DNA of 64,000 nt from Cavia porcellus (GCF_034190915.1 NW_026947485.1:129577337-129641336), one strand, 5' to 3'. Counted from the stretch's first letter, positions 50,660 through 61,668 are shown. Notes: generated by a model not told the origin, from the sequence alone. A program made the numbers and translations.

Positions 50660-51146
50660 AAATGAAATATTAAAGGCAGATTCCTCAAAAAACTAGGATT
50701 GAGTTTTCATTTGATCCAGGTATTCCCTTTCTGGGTATTTTTGCAGAAGAATTGAAAACATCATACCACAGCAATATTATGTACACCCATGTTTATAGCA
50801 GCACAATTTGTAATAGCTAAATCTTGGAAACAATCCAAATGCCCATCATCTGAGAAATGGATAAAAAAGATGTGATGCTTTTATACAGTGGAGTACTACT
50901 CAGTTTAAAGAAAGATAAAATCAAGCTTTTTATAGGTAAATGGATGCAAGTAGGCACCACGCTCATAAGTGAAACAAATCAGACTTGTATGTGTAAACTT
51001 TGCATTGTCTCCCCAGTGCAACAAGCTGAAAGGGTAAATAAGATTCAAAAGGTATAATAGATATTGTGAAAGGGAGAGAAACTGCTCAAAAAGAAATAAC
51101 AACTGGGATGAGGGAAAGGGGAAAAGAAGGAAGGGAAAAACAAAAT

Positions 51147-51184
<38 letters not shown>

Positions 51185-51415
51185 TACACACACACAAGAT
51201 AGCTAAGCTAATTGTACTACTCACACTATTAGTTCACTGAAAGGAACAGTTGGTGCTTATATTGTGTGATCAATTTTGCATGCCTACAGGTGGTAATCTG
51301 AGTGACTATTTTGAAGACAAAAATATATAATAACTATTGCTAATTTCCTATCATCTTATTTTGAAATTCTGTACCATTTTCATTGTTTTTAAATTTTTCT
51401 TTAAAATAAAAATCC
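50660..51415 (+). mobile_element. 5'-truncated L1 3' end
   Basis: This copy aligns by eye with the L1 at 16440-17170: the GGATTGAG-TTCATTTGATCC start, TATAGCAGCACAATTTGTAA near 50796, GATAGGTAAATGGATGCAA-type text, then a purine tract GGGAAAGGGGAAAAGAAGG. A GATA array and a short CACA run (51146-51195) occupy the same place as the microsatellite in the other copies. It ends with TTTAAAATAAAAATCC near 51410. There is no coding capacity. Confidence 0.8.
51146..51195. repeat. GATA and CA microsatellite inside an L1 3'UTR
   Basis: About ten GATA/TAGA units followed by a short CA array, at the place where sister L1 copies have TA/CA repeats. Confidence 0.97.
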
Positions 51416-54104
51416 AGATAATAATGATGCTATTTGTACATCATTAAAAAGAACCAAGTTAACTTAGCAGTTGACAAAGATGTAGATGACATAATATGAA
51501 ATCACATTTAAACATAACTGCTAAGTGATTATATCTATTGCTTACATAAGAACAATACAACATAAAGATTGATTTTTCCCCTTATAATTCTGCTACTAAT
51601 CAAATCACATTACTATTTTATTATGATACAAAACACTTAAGCCTTTAAGAGTACAGAGAATAGTTTATTACATATCCTTAACTTTTATTTGATTTTGTTA
51701 TAGCTTGACATCAAAAAGTGATCATTTTGATCATGTTTCCAAGGGTTAAAAGAAAATTTTCTTTAGCAATGACACTTAAAACATGTATTTAAAAACTGTC
51801 TTGTGAGGTAGTTACAAACTGGGCAGTTTGTAAGTTATAAAGTAAGTATATTCTGCCTGTGGAGGGAAAGCGGTAAGTGCTATTTAGAAACTGTATAGGG
51901 GCCTGATAATTCCACTGGGGGAAAATTATTTTCACCACATCGTAGAAGGATAGTTCCAGAGTTGCTACAATTTTCTAGACAATCCACTTCACTGCAGTGA
52001 AACTTTAAAATGTTGAAGTTAAACATGTATCCATATGATAGTCATGGAAGATAAAAATGTCATGGTATCTTTGTTGAAAACGTGAGAAAGACATGTATCA
52101 ACTTTAGCGTGAGATTCAGTCCTATTCTCAAGGAGAAAAGAGATCTTGGTAAGAAACACACAAATACCTACAAAACTTCTATTTTATCTTTACATTTACC
52201 TCAGTCCCATATACATTAGAACTTCCTTCTAAATAGTGCTTTTATACCTACCATTCTTCTATAAAGATGTTAGAGTATATACGATATGGAGGTGATATAC
52301 ATAACCAAGATTTTGCTAGAAAAATCATGGTAAAAAACACAAAAAGAAAAGAGAATAAGTGTATCATGTTTTGTTTAGTTATTGCTTGTTATCTGGCCTG
52401 TTTGATTTCCCTTTAGCTTCAGTTACAGAGACAAGGGACTAGTTTAACCTTCTAAATCTTAAAGTTGTTTTTGTATATAACACAGTTTTAAAACAAATTT
52501 TCAATGTCTTTAAGAGTTCTTCCTAATCATCAAGGAAGAATATTCAATAGTTCAAGTAAAAACTAAACATAGCTTTAAAAAACTATTCATTTGGCTCAAT
52601 TATAAATTGCACATATTTGTAAATGTTTATACTGTGAGAAAAGAATCTCTACTACAAAAATCTTTAGGAGACATTGCTATAATCTGTAGGGTTCAGGCCT
52701 ATACACGAAGAGATCTTACCTCGATGACCTAGACTGAGAAATACTTTGTATTCCAGACATATGACAATATTGAAAGGCAAATCCATTTTAATTCAATAAA
52801 TCTTTATCACTTAATAATGAAAGAGGACAGAATAATATGTATGACCTAAATCTAATCATTTCTGTCCCAAAGAAGCAATGATTATGGTGGAGGCCCATTA
52901 ATTAGTAGTCCTTATTTCCTATCACTATTAGCTCAGTGTTCTCCCAAGGGGTGTTGTGAGAGTTCTTAATTTCTGGGCAAAATAATTCTGTGATACAATC
53001 ATTTCATGAAAGGCCAATTAAAGCAAAATTAAACACAAAGGATGAAATAGCATTTCCCAAACTTATTTGACTTATTTTCTCCTCAGGATCTCACAGGACT
53101 GCAGTCCTAATCATCGTACCTTAGCTCATGATTTATAACAGCCAAATCATATCTATTTTTCTGTCCCTTAGACTCTTCACTGCTAACCAAATTAGGAAAG
53201 AATTTCTCCCAGCAGAAATTCCCTTTATGTTTTCCTTCATTAAATTAATCTCGTTCCTTCTTTTTTTTAATATTATTTCTGTTTACGCCTCTCTTCCAAG
53301 GCACCTCTCCAGAAAACTTCATCTGGATATGACCAGTCTAAGAGCCTTCTTTCTCCAACTCAATCTGGTCTTTATTTACTTACTAATCAAATTATTTTTA
53401 CATCACCATGGAACTATGTTTGTTCCAAGAAGGTTTTAACATAGATGTTCTTACATAGGGAACTATGTTTGGACTTCTACTGCTGTGAAATATCTGAAAT
53501 AAAGAGTGTTGCTTTACGTACAATGAGCTCTGGTTCTTAAAATATATAAATTTTACCCCTAATATTATAAACAAAGAAAAGTAAATTTTCATTTTAGAGG
53601 AAGACTTTATATAACATACAATGAACTGGTAATAAAAATAAGTCCATGAAATTTAAATTTCTCTTGATGGCATGATTTTGATGAAAGTTACTTCTGTCCT
53701 GCCCTAAGGGGCTGTTTGTCCTTCTGTTAAAGGGCACATCACAAAGACAGAATCATTTGAAAATGATTTAATGGTTCAAATAATCTAGTGTATTACTACA
53801 TATAAAAGTCTCCTTAATGATCCACAATCAAAACAACATGTTAAAGTTTCTGTTTGCTTCTATAATAAAGTAAAAACATATAAACAAAACACATAAAAAC
53901 AATGTTTCTCAATCATTTTTGACCAACAGACACCAGTTTTACCAACACATCTATTCAAGTCAAAGATTTTTCTCAAAAACAGTGGACTGACGGATTCTAA
54001 GATGACCTGCTATGTGGTACAAATATTTACATCTGTTCTGTAATTTTTCTTCCATTGTTAGACCTTTGTTGTGAGTTTTTCTTATTGGTTGTATAGCTGC
54101 TTTT

Positions 54105-54212
54105 TTGCTTTTTTTTTTGGTCTTTTTTCATTATTATCGGTACCGGGGATCGAACTCACAACCGCCTGCTTGCAAGGCGGGTGCTTATGCTGCTGAGCTA
54201 AACCCCCAGCCC
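54105..54212 (-). repeat. ID-like SINE, near-consensus
   Basis: This is the least diverged copy in the window. The minus strand contains TTTAGCTCAGCAGCATAAGC and GTGAGTTCGATCCCCGGTAC, intact box A and box B regions for RNA polymerase III. It is flanked by a 15-bp near-identical repeat TGTATAGCTGCTTTT / TGTGTAGCTGCTTTT at 54090-54104 and 54213-54227. Confidence 0.85.
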
Positions 54213-55579
54213 TGTGTAGCTGCTTTTACCAATAGCTTGTCCTATTTGTGTATTTCTGCTTCTAATGTCATGGTCTTTTTGTAGACTCCTTTGAGAGATT
54301 AATAAAATTCCCCTGACTCACTCTGACTCTTGCTGAAAAATCTCCAGATAGTCACAGTTTGAGAGCTGAACCAAACCAAATGAAGCTTAGCTATGACTTT
54401 CAAATGGTAACACAGCCCCGAATTTTCTGTATTACTAAAAGTACATCCCAGGGTCATCTCCAGCTCTGGTGACCTTGCATCTCTATGCAAAGAGCCCCAT
54501 TAGAATTCTTTTTGAGCAAGTGCCCCAAGTGAGGTGTGTGCACACTGGAATTTGAGACCACTGCTCAGTGGTATATGAGCTCTAGCTAAAAAAAGTCCTT
54601 ATAGTTGAAAATCATTCTGCAGACAATAGAAAACCCAGATTTTGATATTAGAAAGTCAATCAAATAGACGTTACTGTGTAAAGCACCAATGATTTTAACA
54701 AAACAAAACTTGCCTTTTTTCATAGTCAAAAATGTATAACTTTCTTATCTCTGCAAGAAATATCAAACACCTGTAGGAAAGTTTTAAAAGCATATCCTAT
54801 ACATTTCTCCTAGACAAAGGAAAAACAGCTGTTAAGAATAATTTCTTTACATACATTCATCACAACATAAAATGATTCCCACGAGACCAGAAGTTCTGTT
54901 CAGTTTATCCAAATTTCTAGCATCTCAGAACTAGCATGATCTCTTACACAAAGTAGGCACTCAGAACAAAAACAAAAATAAAAAGAAAATGAATGAAATC
55001 TCATGGGTCCTAGAATAGGTAGGTTTGGTCCTAGAATAGCTAGGTTTGATGCAAAGATTTTATACCTAATCTGAAAGTGTATTCTTCAAAACTTTAATGT
55101 TTATAGATATAAATTTGCAAATATATAGTATAAGCAGCTATATAGTATTTGACAAAATAAAACTGAAAATTACTTCTAAAACAGAAAATGTGTACAAATG
55201 GATAAAAAACATAATGCACTAGGATTCTGATAGGAAACATATTGACACAATTCATCCTAAAATATGATTTTCATGAATTTAAAAAATAAAAGTACAATTC
55301 AGAAAAAAAATCTTCACCATGAAAAAAGTAGACAATTATTCTCAGAACTCTTGTCTAAATTTTTTTTAAAACACTGTTTCCCTCTTTCCTGGTCCACATA
55401 CATTTATGAATCTGTAGATATTTGTACACATGTATTTTTAGGTAGATGTGTATATACATGTGTAAACATCATACATAAAAATATAGGGGAAAGTTTCAAG
55501 TAGGATCACAAGATTGAATCTTGGGCAATTTAAGGCATTAGTAGCACCTTATCTGAAGAATTTAAAAGAGGAGAAGGAT

Positions 55580-55650
55580 TATTGTTGTAGTTCAGTGAAA
55601 TGGCCCTGGCTCCAATCCCCAATACCACAAAAAGAAATAAACAAACAAAT
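55580..55650 (+). repeat. Partial ID-like SINE
   Basis: TTGTAGTTCAGTGAAATGGC followed by CTCCAATCCCCAATACCAC and an A-rich tail looks like an internally deleted tRNA-derived SINE. The body is too short for confident family assignment. Confidence 0.45.
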
Positions 55651-56639
55651 AAATAATAAAACTTTAAGAAAAATAGTATACATTATAGATTACACATTTT
55701 TAAATGTTTTTCTTGTAGTGACTGACAGGTAAAATATCAGCCTCCTTGTATTCTTGTAAAATTTAGGACATTGAAAACAAATCTAGAGAAATATTAGGAC
55801 TTTTCACATTTGATCTGAAATCTAGCATCATTTGGAACAAATATCAAACTCCAGCTAAATAGGACAGACCATAAAAATACAGGCAGTAGCTGAAAGCATA
55901 CATATTATTTTCCAAGACCATTAGCAACAGAATTCTTGTTAATAATAGCATCAAGATACGGCAGAAAATGAGAAGCTACAAAATCAGATAATCTGAAGCC
56001 AGTGGATCAGTATAATAGGATAAAAGGCACACATTTCAGTTTTCCCAAGAAAGGTGAACATTAGCCACCCTGTTATTGAGTGTAAATGGATCCATTTTCA
56101 GTGCCACTAGACAAGTGATGTAAAAAGAGGTGACACAACCACTATGGTAAGGCTTATTAGTCTGAATGAAATTCATGACATAATCCAAATGGAATATATT
56201 TGTTCCAGTAAAGAAAACTTTTAAACAGTGTTAGAATATGAAGTTGGCAAGGATTGCATAGGAACAAAAATAAGCAGTACCTTTCTCAGTACTCAAGTCA
56301 CTTCCCGAGAGCAGGTGGGACTTGGCACTCAACCAGAGGACACCAGAGGCCTGCAGGAGCGTGTGCTCCCTGGAATTCCAGGTTCCAATGAGCCACGGCA
56401 GGGGAGAAGCAGGAGACAAACACCCCAAGTTTATAAAAAAGCTCTTCTCTGTCTTGTAAGCCTAATACATATCCAGAAAATCACCCAAGACTGAAAGGAA
56501 ATGCTTTTGCCTCAGCCCTAAGAAGAAAATCATACTGTTGTATCCCCTTTCCACCAGGATTATATCTGTAACTTACTTATTTGCAAATGTATATGATTAG
56601 GAAAGCATTTGGGGTAAAAGTAAGGTAAAGAATATTTCC

Positions 56640-57091
56640 AACTATTTTATTACAATGGCATATTACTCAGCTATAAAGAAAGATAAATGGATGCAACTAA
56701 AAACTATCATAAGTGAAGTAAATCAGACTCACATGTATAAAGATCACATTGTTTTCCCTGGGTAAGAAACTGAAGGAGTAAACAAGATTCAAAAGGCACA
56801 ATAGATACTGTGAAAGGGAAAGGGACTGCTCAAAAGGAAAGAACAACTGGGATAGGGAAAAAGAGAAAAAAAGGAAAGGAAAATTATATATATATACACA
56901 CATGATAACTAAGGTAATTATACTAACTCTATTAGTTCATGAAAAGAAACTGTGAGAGCTTATATCTGAGCAACTATTTCAAAAGCAACATAGAGACCAT
57001 TGTTAATATCATCTGGTTTTGAATCCTATCTTTTTTGTTGTTTTGCTTTTATTGTTTTCTTTTAATCTTTTTAAAGTAAATATATATATAT

Positions 57092-57140
<49 letters not shown>
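56640..57140 (+). mobile_element. 5'-truncated L1 3'UTR with TA-rich tail
   Basis: A third copy of the same 3'UTR family begins near GCATATTACTCAGCTATAAAG (about 56658). It includes the purine tract and a short TATA/CACA microsatellite at 56884-56902, then the TTAGTTCATGAAAAG region. It terminates in a long TA repeat (about 57080-57139) instead of a clean poly(A). It lies about 280 bp from the half-L1-like element but is in the opposite orientation and is unrelated to it. Confidence 0.75.
57080..57139. repeat. TA microsatellite at an L1 tail
   Basis: About 60 bp of nearly pure TA with one CACACA break, at the 3' end of the L1 at 56640. Confidence 0.97.
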
Positions 57141-57141
<1 letters not shown>

Positions 57142-57424
57142 CCAACTTAGGTTTTAGAAAGTTTCTCTGTGTACCACCTAAACTAAGACAGGGTAAAACT
57201 CAGAGTGATGAATGAGAGACTGAAGAAAGGACTCAAGGATGAAGTGAGTACCTAGGAAGGGGAGTGAAAGGGAACCATGCAAGCTGGATATGGCAAAGGT
57301 TAGATGCTCCATCGGGGAAGGTCAAGACCCCCGTGGTGATCCCTTAGAGTGATGCAAGAGCTACAAAACTGGGAGGGCTGGGCCTCATAGATATTAAAAA
57401 TCGTCCTGAATCCAGGAATCATTT

Positions 57425-58772
57425 TTTTTTTAATTTTTATTTAAGGAGAAAAGAAAAGAAAGGAAAAAAAAACAGTGAAGGGGTACAAGTTATACAGATT
57501 TACAGAATAAAAAAATGCGCAGTAGGAAATCACTAGTTAATGGATTACATATTGCCATCTTAGAAATAGTTGTTTAAGTCACAAAATTAAAGCTTGTAGA
57601 GTGGACATTCCAACAATGATACTGCAAACAGTTCTGTTCAATGATCCAATAAAACTCTGTGATATCATTTTCTATCTTATACATTTAAATATACATGCAG
57701 TTATATAGTTTAGAGCACTTTCTTTTCCTCTCTTTTGTACAGTGACTATTACACATTTTGGGTTTCATTGCTCCCACGGTTCTTGTTGCTTTTTTGGAAG
57801 AGAGTAAAACCAAATGTGACATAACAGAACAGAATTGGTCAAGTCAAAAGGGTGGACATAATAGATAATATAAGAACATAATACAAGGTGATCAACAATG
57901 GTTACCATAATGCCTTCCGCTATTTCTAATAGAATTGCCTATATCATTAGTTGTAATACAATTGAACAAAACCGTAAAGAATAAAACCGACAAAACCAAA
58001 ACATTGGAGATATTGTAGGTCTTCAAAAGTAGATAAAAGTCAACGAGAATGGGCGTTATAATGAATCTCATTATCTTCTCAGCTGATGCCTAAACTTTCG
58101 AACCTGATACTATCCAGCAAAACAGAATATAGGAACCTCAGTCAAAAACAAGATGGTGAGAGTAATACAGGGCTTCAAATCGAGATAATAGAAAGTCAAA
58201 GTGGGTTACTATATTATATCCTGCTATATTTTTCCCTTTAATTAAATGGATAAAAATAAAAAAGTAAATAATGGAGTGGAGATTGAGAAAAAGGAGGGCA
58301 TAACAGCAAAACAGGGCAGATCAAAACATAACCATTTAAGCAGAATAGTGTTTCACCACCAGCTAATCCTGACCCAAAAATAGTTACCATATTGACTCCC
58401 TCCCTGAAGTCCTTGAGTACAACTTCATATACTGTAGCATTAAGTATATCAAAACAATGTAAATCCATTTAAGAGAATGACAGCATTATAGAGTATTTAG
58501 AATCGACTAACAGAAAATGAACAATGGTCTCTGTATAATCTCCTTGTCTTTAAAAGGTTTTTTTCTTATACTATCGTACATAACAAAATCCAATAAGATA
58601 CAACCTGTTTAGACCATTGGAGACAGAAGAACAAAAGCTAGATGAGACTTCAAAACAAGATGGTACTAAATCAGTATTACCTATTAAGATGTCATTTTCT
58701 CCACAAAAAAGCTGTTCCTATCATCCAATCTTCTGTCTCATTTCTGTTGAGCTCTTTTTCTGTCAGTAGCTA
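57425..58772 (-). other. Non-coding 3' module of the L1-derived element
   Basis: This is 1.35 kb of AT-rich sequence between the ORF1 stop and the poly(A) tail. No frame is open beyond 76 codons (58238-58468, minus, not recognised), and I find no endonuclease, reverse-transcriptase or Cys-rich ORF2 segment. It also does not resemble the L1 3'UTRs seen elsewhere in this window (near 16800, 51000 and 56800), which share a purine tract this module lacks at the corresponding place. It presumably supplies the 3' end recognised for retrotransposition. Its origin is unknown. Confidence 0.6.
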
Positions 58773-59825
58773 TCAGTTTGTCTTCTTCATTTTGTTCTCT
58801 GCTCCATTCGTTGTGGCCTCCCCGCCCCTATTTCTGGGTTCTTTGTATTTTTCTTTTTTTAGAATATCCTGCAATACTTTCTGTAGGGTTGAATTGGTGG
58901 TTGCAAATTCCCCCAGTTCCTCTTTATCCTGGAAGCACCTCGTGTTTCCATCAATTTCCAGGGACAGTTGTGCAGGATATCTCAATCTTGGCTGTAGATT
59001 ATTATCTTTCAAAGCTTGAATTATTTCTCCCCATGCTCTTCGTGATTTGATGGTTTGTGAAGAGAAATCTGCTGTAATTCTGATGGGTCTTCCCTTGTAA
59101 GTGATCTGTTTCTTGTCTCTTACAGCTTTTAATATTCTGTTCTTGTATTGAATTTCTGGAATTTTTATTATTATATGCCTGGGTGTTTCTCTGTTAGGGT
59201 TGTAGGTAGCTGGGGTCCTGTATGCCTCATAAATTTGAGTATCTTTACCTTTTGCTAAATTAGGAAAATTCTCCTGGATTATTTCTGTGAGTAGCTTTTG
59301 TAGTTCACTTGTTTGTGTCCCTACTTCTTCTTTTATGTTCTTAATCCTTAAGTTATGGCTCCTCTTATCATCTTCTTGTCTTTGTATTATTGCTGTGTGT
59401 TTCTTTGTTATTTTTAAGAAGTTTTTCATTTCATTCTCCCATGTTTCAAGTCTGCCCTCCAATTCAGATAGTCTGTCCTTAGTTTCTTTCAAGCTGTTAT
59501 GCCAGTCTTGGGTAGACTTCTTAATTTCTTGATAGTCCCTTTGCACCTGCTTCACATACTCAATGCTTTCTCTGTTTTCTCCATCAAGCAATTCTCCCCT
59601 CTTTTTCTGTTCTTCCATTCCACCATCCGCTTTTTCCTGGGTGGTGCTTAGCATTTCTCTAACTATTCTGCATACTTCTAGCTTCAGGTCATTGATAACT
59701 TCATTCCTGAATTGGTCTATGAGGCTCTCTAAATGGCGCTTAATGTATAATGGTGCAGTGTCCACAATTGCCTGATTCTCAGGATTGGGGGTCGAGGAGC
59801 CTTTTTTGTTGCTTCCCTTCCCCAT
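58773..59825 (-). CDS. Intact L1-type ORF1 protein, 350 aa
   Basis: An uninterrupted ORF encodes an L1 ORF1p-like RNA-binding chaperone, which in the family trimerises through a coiled coil and packages the element's RNA in cytoplasmic particles. Residues 1-45 form a basic, low-order N-terminus (MGKGSNKKGS). About 50-150 is a charged heptad-like coiled coil. About 155-250 fits the RRM, with NLRIKNIKEE and the RHIIIKI strand near 216. About 251-325 fits the C-terminal domain, with ITADFS, RRAWGEI and RYPAQLSL. The tail is polar and basic. Length and domain order are normal for mammalian ORF1p. ATG at 59823-59825 is the first in frame after a CpG-rich 5'UTR. No ORF2 follows, so any mobilisation would need reverse transcriptase in trans. 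Confidence 0.93.
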   Translation of the reverse strand: MGKGSNKKGSSTPNPENQAIVDTAPLYIKRHLESLIDQFRNEVINDLKLEVCRIVREMLSTTQEKADGGMEEQKKRGELLDGENRESIEYVKQVQRDYQEIKKSTQDWHNSLKETKDRLSELEGRLETWENEMKNFLKITKKHTAIIQRQEDDKRSHNLRIKNIKEEVGTQTSELQKLLTEIIQENFPNLAKGKDTQIYEAYRTPATYNPNRETPRHIIIKIPEIQYKNRILKAVRDKKQITYKGRPIRITADFSSQTIKSRRAWGEIIQALKDNNLQPRLRYPAQLSLEIDGNTRCFQDKEELGEFATTNSTLQKVLQDILKKEKYKEPRNRGGEATTNGAENKMKKTN

Positions 59826-60694
59826 ATTTTCTGTTCCTTATAAAATGTAATCTTACACAGGAGGCCCGGCTTCCCTGCTTGCCAGCCACAGCTTGATCAA
59901 ATTGCGCTGGCTAGTTGTTCCCGCTCACCGCTGCGCCCCAGGGAGTTGCGGAGGAGGCAGCCTACGCGGGAGTCGGTCGCTCCTCCGGGCCACCGTCAGG
60001 CTCTGGGATCTGGGTTAGGCCAGCCTAGGGGGTCCGCGAGCAGTGTCCCTCCGGCCAGGCACCTTTCACCAATCCCGTCCGAGAGGGAAATGTGCGGCTG
60101 CAGTTGCCACCGCGCCCTGCTCTTACAGGACTGCCCGCGCCCAGAAAAACCTCCACTGGAGTCAAACTGCGGTAGGGAGTCAGTTCCTCGCTCACCTCGC
60201 CACCAGTCAGCCTTCCTCCCTGGCCGTCGTGTTTCCGACTCCGTTCGCAGATTCCCGTTCCCAAGCCTCTGCGTGTCTCTCCTTGCCGAGCCCCTATGGA
60301 GGTAGCTGGGCGCCTGGCGGCGGGAAGTCTAAACTGCGGTTTCCGATGGTGTGGGGACTCCGTTCGGGGACTCCCGTTCCCAGAGCTCGGCGGTCGCGTC
60401 TCTCCTTGCCGAGCTGCTGTGGAGGTAGCCGGCCGTCGAGCGGTGGGAAATCCAAACCGCGGTTTCCAATGGCGCGGAGTCGAGCCTCCACACCGAGATT
60501 TTTCTGTTCCTATTTTAGCGCCAGGACTGTATTCCAAGTTGGATTCTCTCAGCCCAGTTTGTTCCTGAGTCAGCAGAGCATATCTCTACTGGTTCGTATC
60601 TCCTTAGTCCGCATCATTCCTGGCCTCTGAGCCGAGCCTTTAGAGAGCGTTCAGAAGTTGCTGTTGTCTGTCCGCCATGTTCTCCCGATCCACC
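59826..60694 (-). promoter_or_regulatory. CpG-rich 5'UTR/internal promoter of the L1-derived element
   Basis: This is the most CpG-rich stretch in the window and it ends at the start codon of ORF1. At its outer tip the minus strand reads AACATGGCGG (60681-60672), which fits a YY1 site such as human L1 uses to set its start. Two tandem units of about 119-124 bp occupy roughly 60235-60478: CCGTTCG recurs at 60241 and 60360, and GTCTCTCCTTGCCGAG at 60275 and 60398. Tandem monomers of this sort act as promoter units in mouse L1. Promoter activity here is inferred, not shown. Confidence 0.7.
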
Positions 60695-60724
60695 GGAATC
60701 ATTTAACTTCCAGAAATTGAAATA

Positions 60725-60752
60725 CCCACCTCCACCACCACCACCACCACCA
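60725..60752. repeat. CCA trinucleotide repeat
   Basis: About eight CCA/CCT units lie some 20 bp beyond the right-hand target-site duplication of the L1-derived element. Confidence 0.9.
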
Positions 60753-60844
60753 TCCCGTACTTCTGGTTTCCAAGTTATGTGATGCATTGCTCTTTATAAT
60801 TGTGTCACCTAGTGCACAAGAAGACCTAGCTGGAGAAGATAAGG

Positions 60845-60955
60845 CCTGGAACCTATGAGCCAGGGATCGTGGGTTCAATGAACACACTGCTCTCTACTGT
60901 CTGTGTGCCTGGACAAGTTACTGAGTCTCTTCGTGCCTCAGTCATGAGTTCCCAC
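60845..60955 (+). repeat. Probable MIR SINE fragment
   Basis: GTGTGCCTGGACAAGTTACT followed by CTTCGTGCCTCAGT matches the MIR core in order. Its edges are unclear. Confidence 0.5.
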
Positions 60956-61661
60956 AGGAGAAGAGCACCTGGCAGCCAGGAAGGGCTCTGCGCTTGTAGA
61001 CATTGCTGCCCTCTTGTCTGAGGAGCCTGGCTGTGAGGGGAGGGTGGGCTCCTGTTGGAGGGTGCTCCCTTCTGCTTCAGCTAGCACATTCATTTTAGGT
61101 ATGTCCACTTGCTATGCCATGCAATAAAGTGGACGTTTATCTCCTGAAATGTTAAGCTCCTTACAGGCTGAGATCTTCTCCCCATTACTGTACTCTCATA
61201 TCCATCAGAGGCTGTATTCAAAAGAATGATTTCAAAATGAAAAGTACCAGTGCCTCTCAGAGACAAAACCCATTTCACTCAACATGTTTTATTTGACTTC
61301 TTTCTCCACCATGAAAGAGTTTCTTTAATAAAGTACTAATATTGATATTTCATTAATAGTTTCATCAATGAGATTCTTTAATAAAACACTTCATATTTAT
61401 TTATATAACTATGGTATATTGACACACTAATTTCACATTGATTACTATACCAATAACAGTTTCATATTAATTTCATATGAACAGGATATGGTTTGAAAGA
61501 GAAATAACCAAAAATTCCATATTAATATCTATTTCACTATGGACAGTTTTTTAGTGGATTCCACAGCTAAGATTGACATTCATAAAATTAAACAGTGGCC
61601 CTATTCTGAGCCCTTACACTGCACCTCTACCGTACTGATTCTTTAGAACACTAGTTTTAGC

Positions 61662-61668
61662 TGTGTGA

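Larger units (their letters stand above)
57425..60694 (-). mobile_element. HAL1-like (ORF1-only) L1-derived retrotransposon, near full length
   Basis: Read on the minus strand, the element has a roughly 869-bp GC-rich 5'UTR (60694-59826), ORF1 (59825-58773), a 1,348-bp AT-rich 3' module (58772-57425) with AATAAA at 57441-57436, and a short A-rich tail. A candidate target-site duplication, GGAATCATTT, flanks it at 57415-57424 and 60695-60704. No ORF2 endonuclease or reverse-transcriptase motif could be found after ORF1. Known half-L1 (HAL1) elements share this layout. The open ORF, retained CpGs and recognisable flanking repeat suggest recent insertion. The alternative is an ordinary L1 that lost ORF2 by internal deletion; other genomic copies with the same junction would exclude that. 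It lies in an intron of KIAA0825 in the sense direction. Confidence 0.8.

Noticed and set aside
52717..52730. Possible 14-bp micro-exon (TTTCTCAG before, GTAAGA after, minus strand)
   Set aside because: It would not join in phase with the exon at 49674 in any way I can support, and such pairs occur by chance.
56228..56494. 88-codon plus-strand ORF in a GC-richer patch
   Set aside because: No domain is seen, it is antisense to the gene, and it does not match any KIAA0825 segment on the minus strand.
58238..58468. 76-codon ORF in the 3' module of the L1-derived element
   Set aside because: It is short and hydrophobic with no ORF2 motif, within the range expected by chance in AT-rich DNA.
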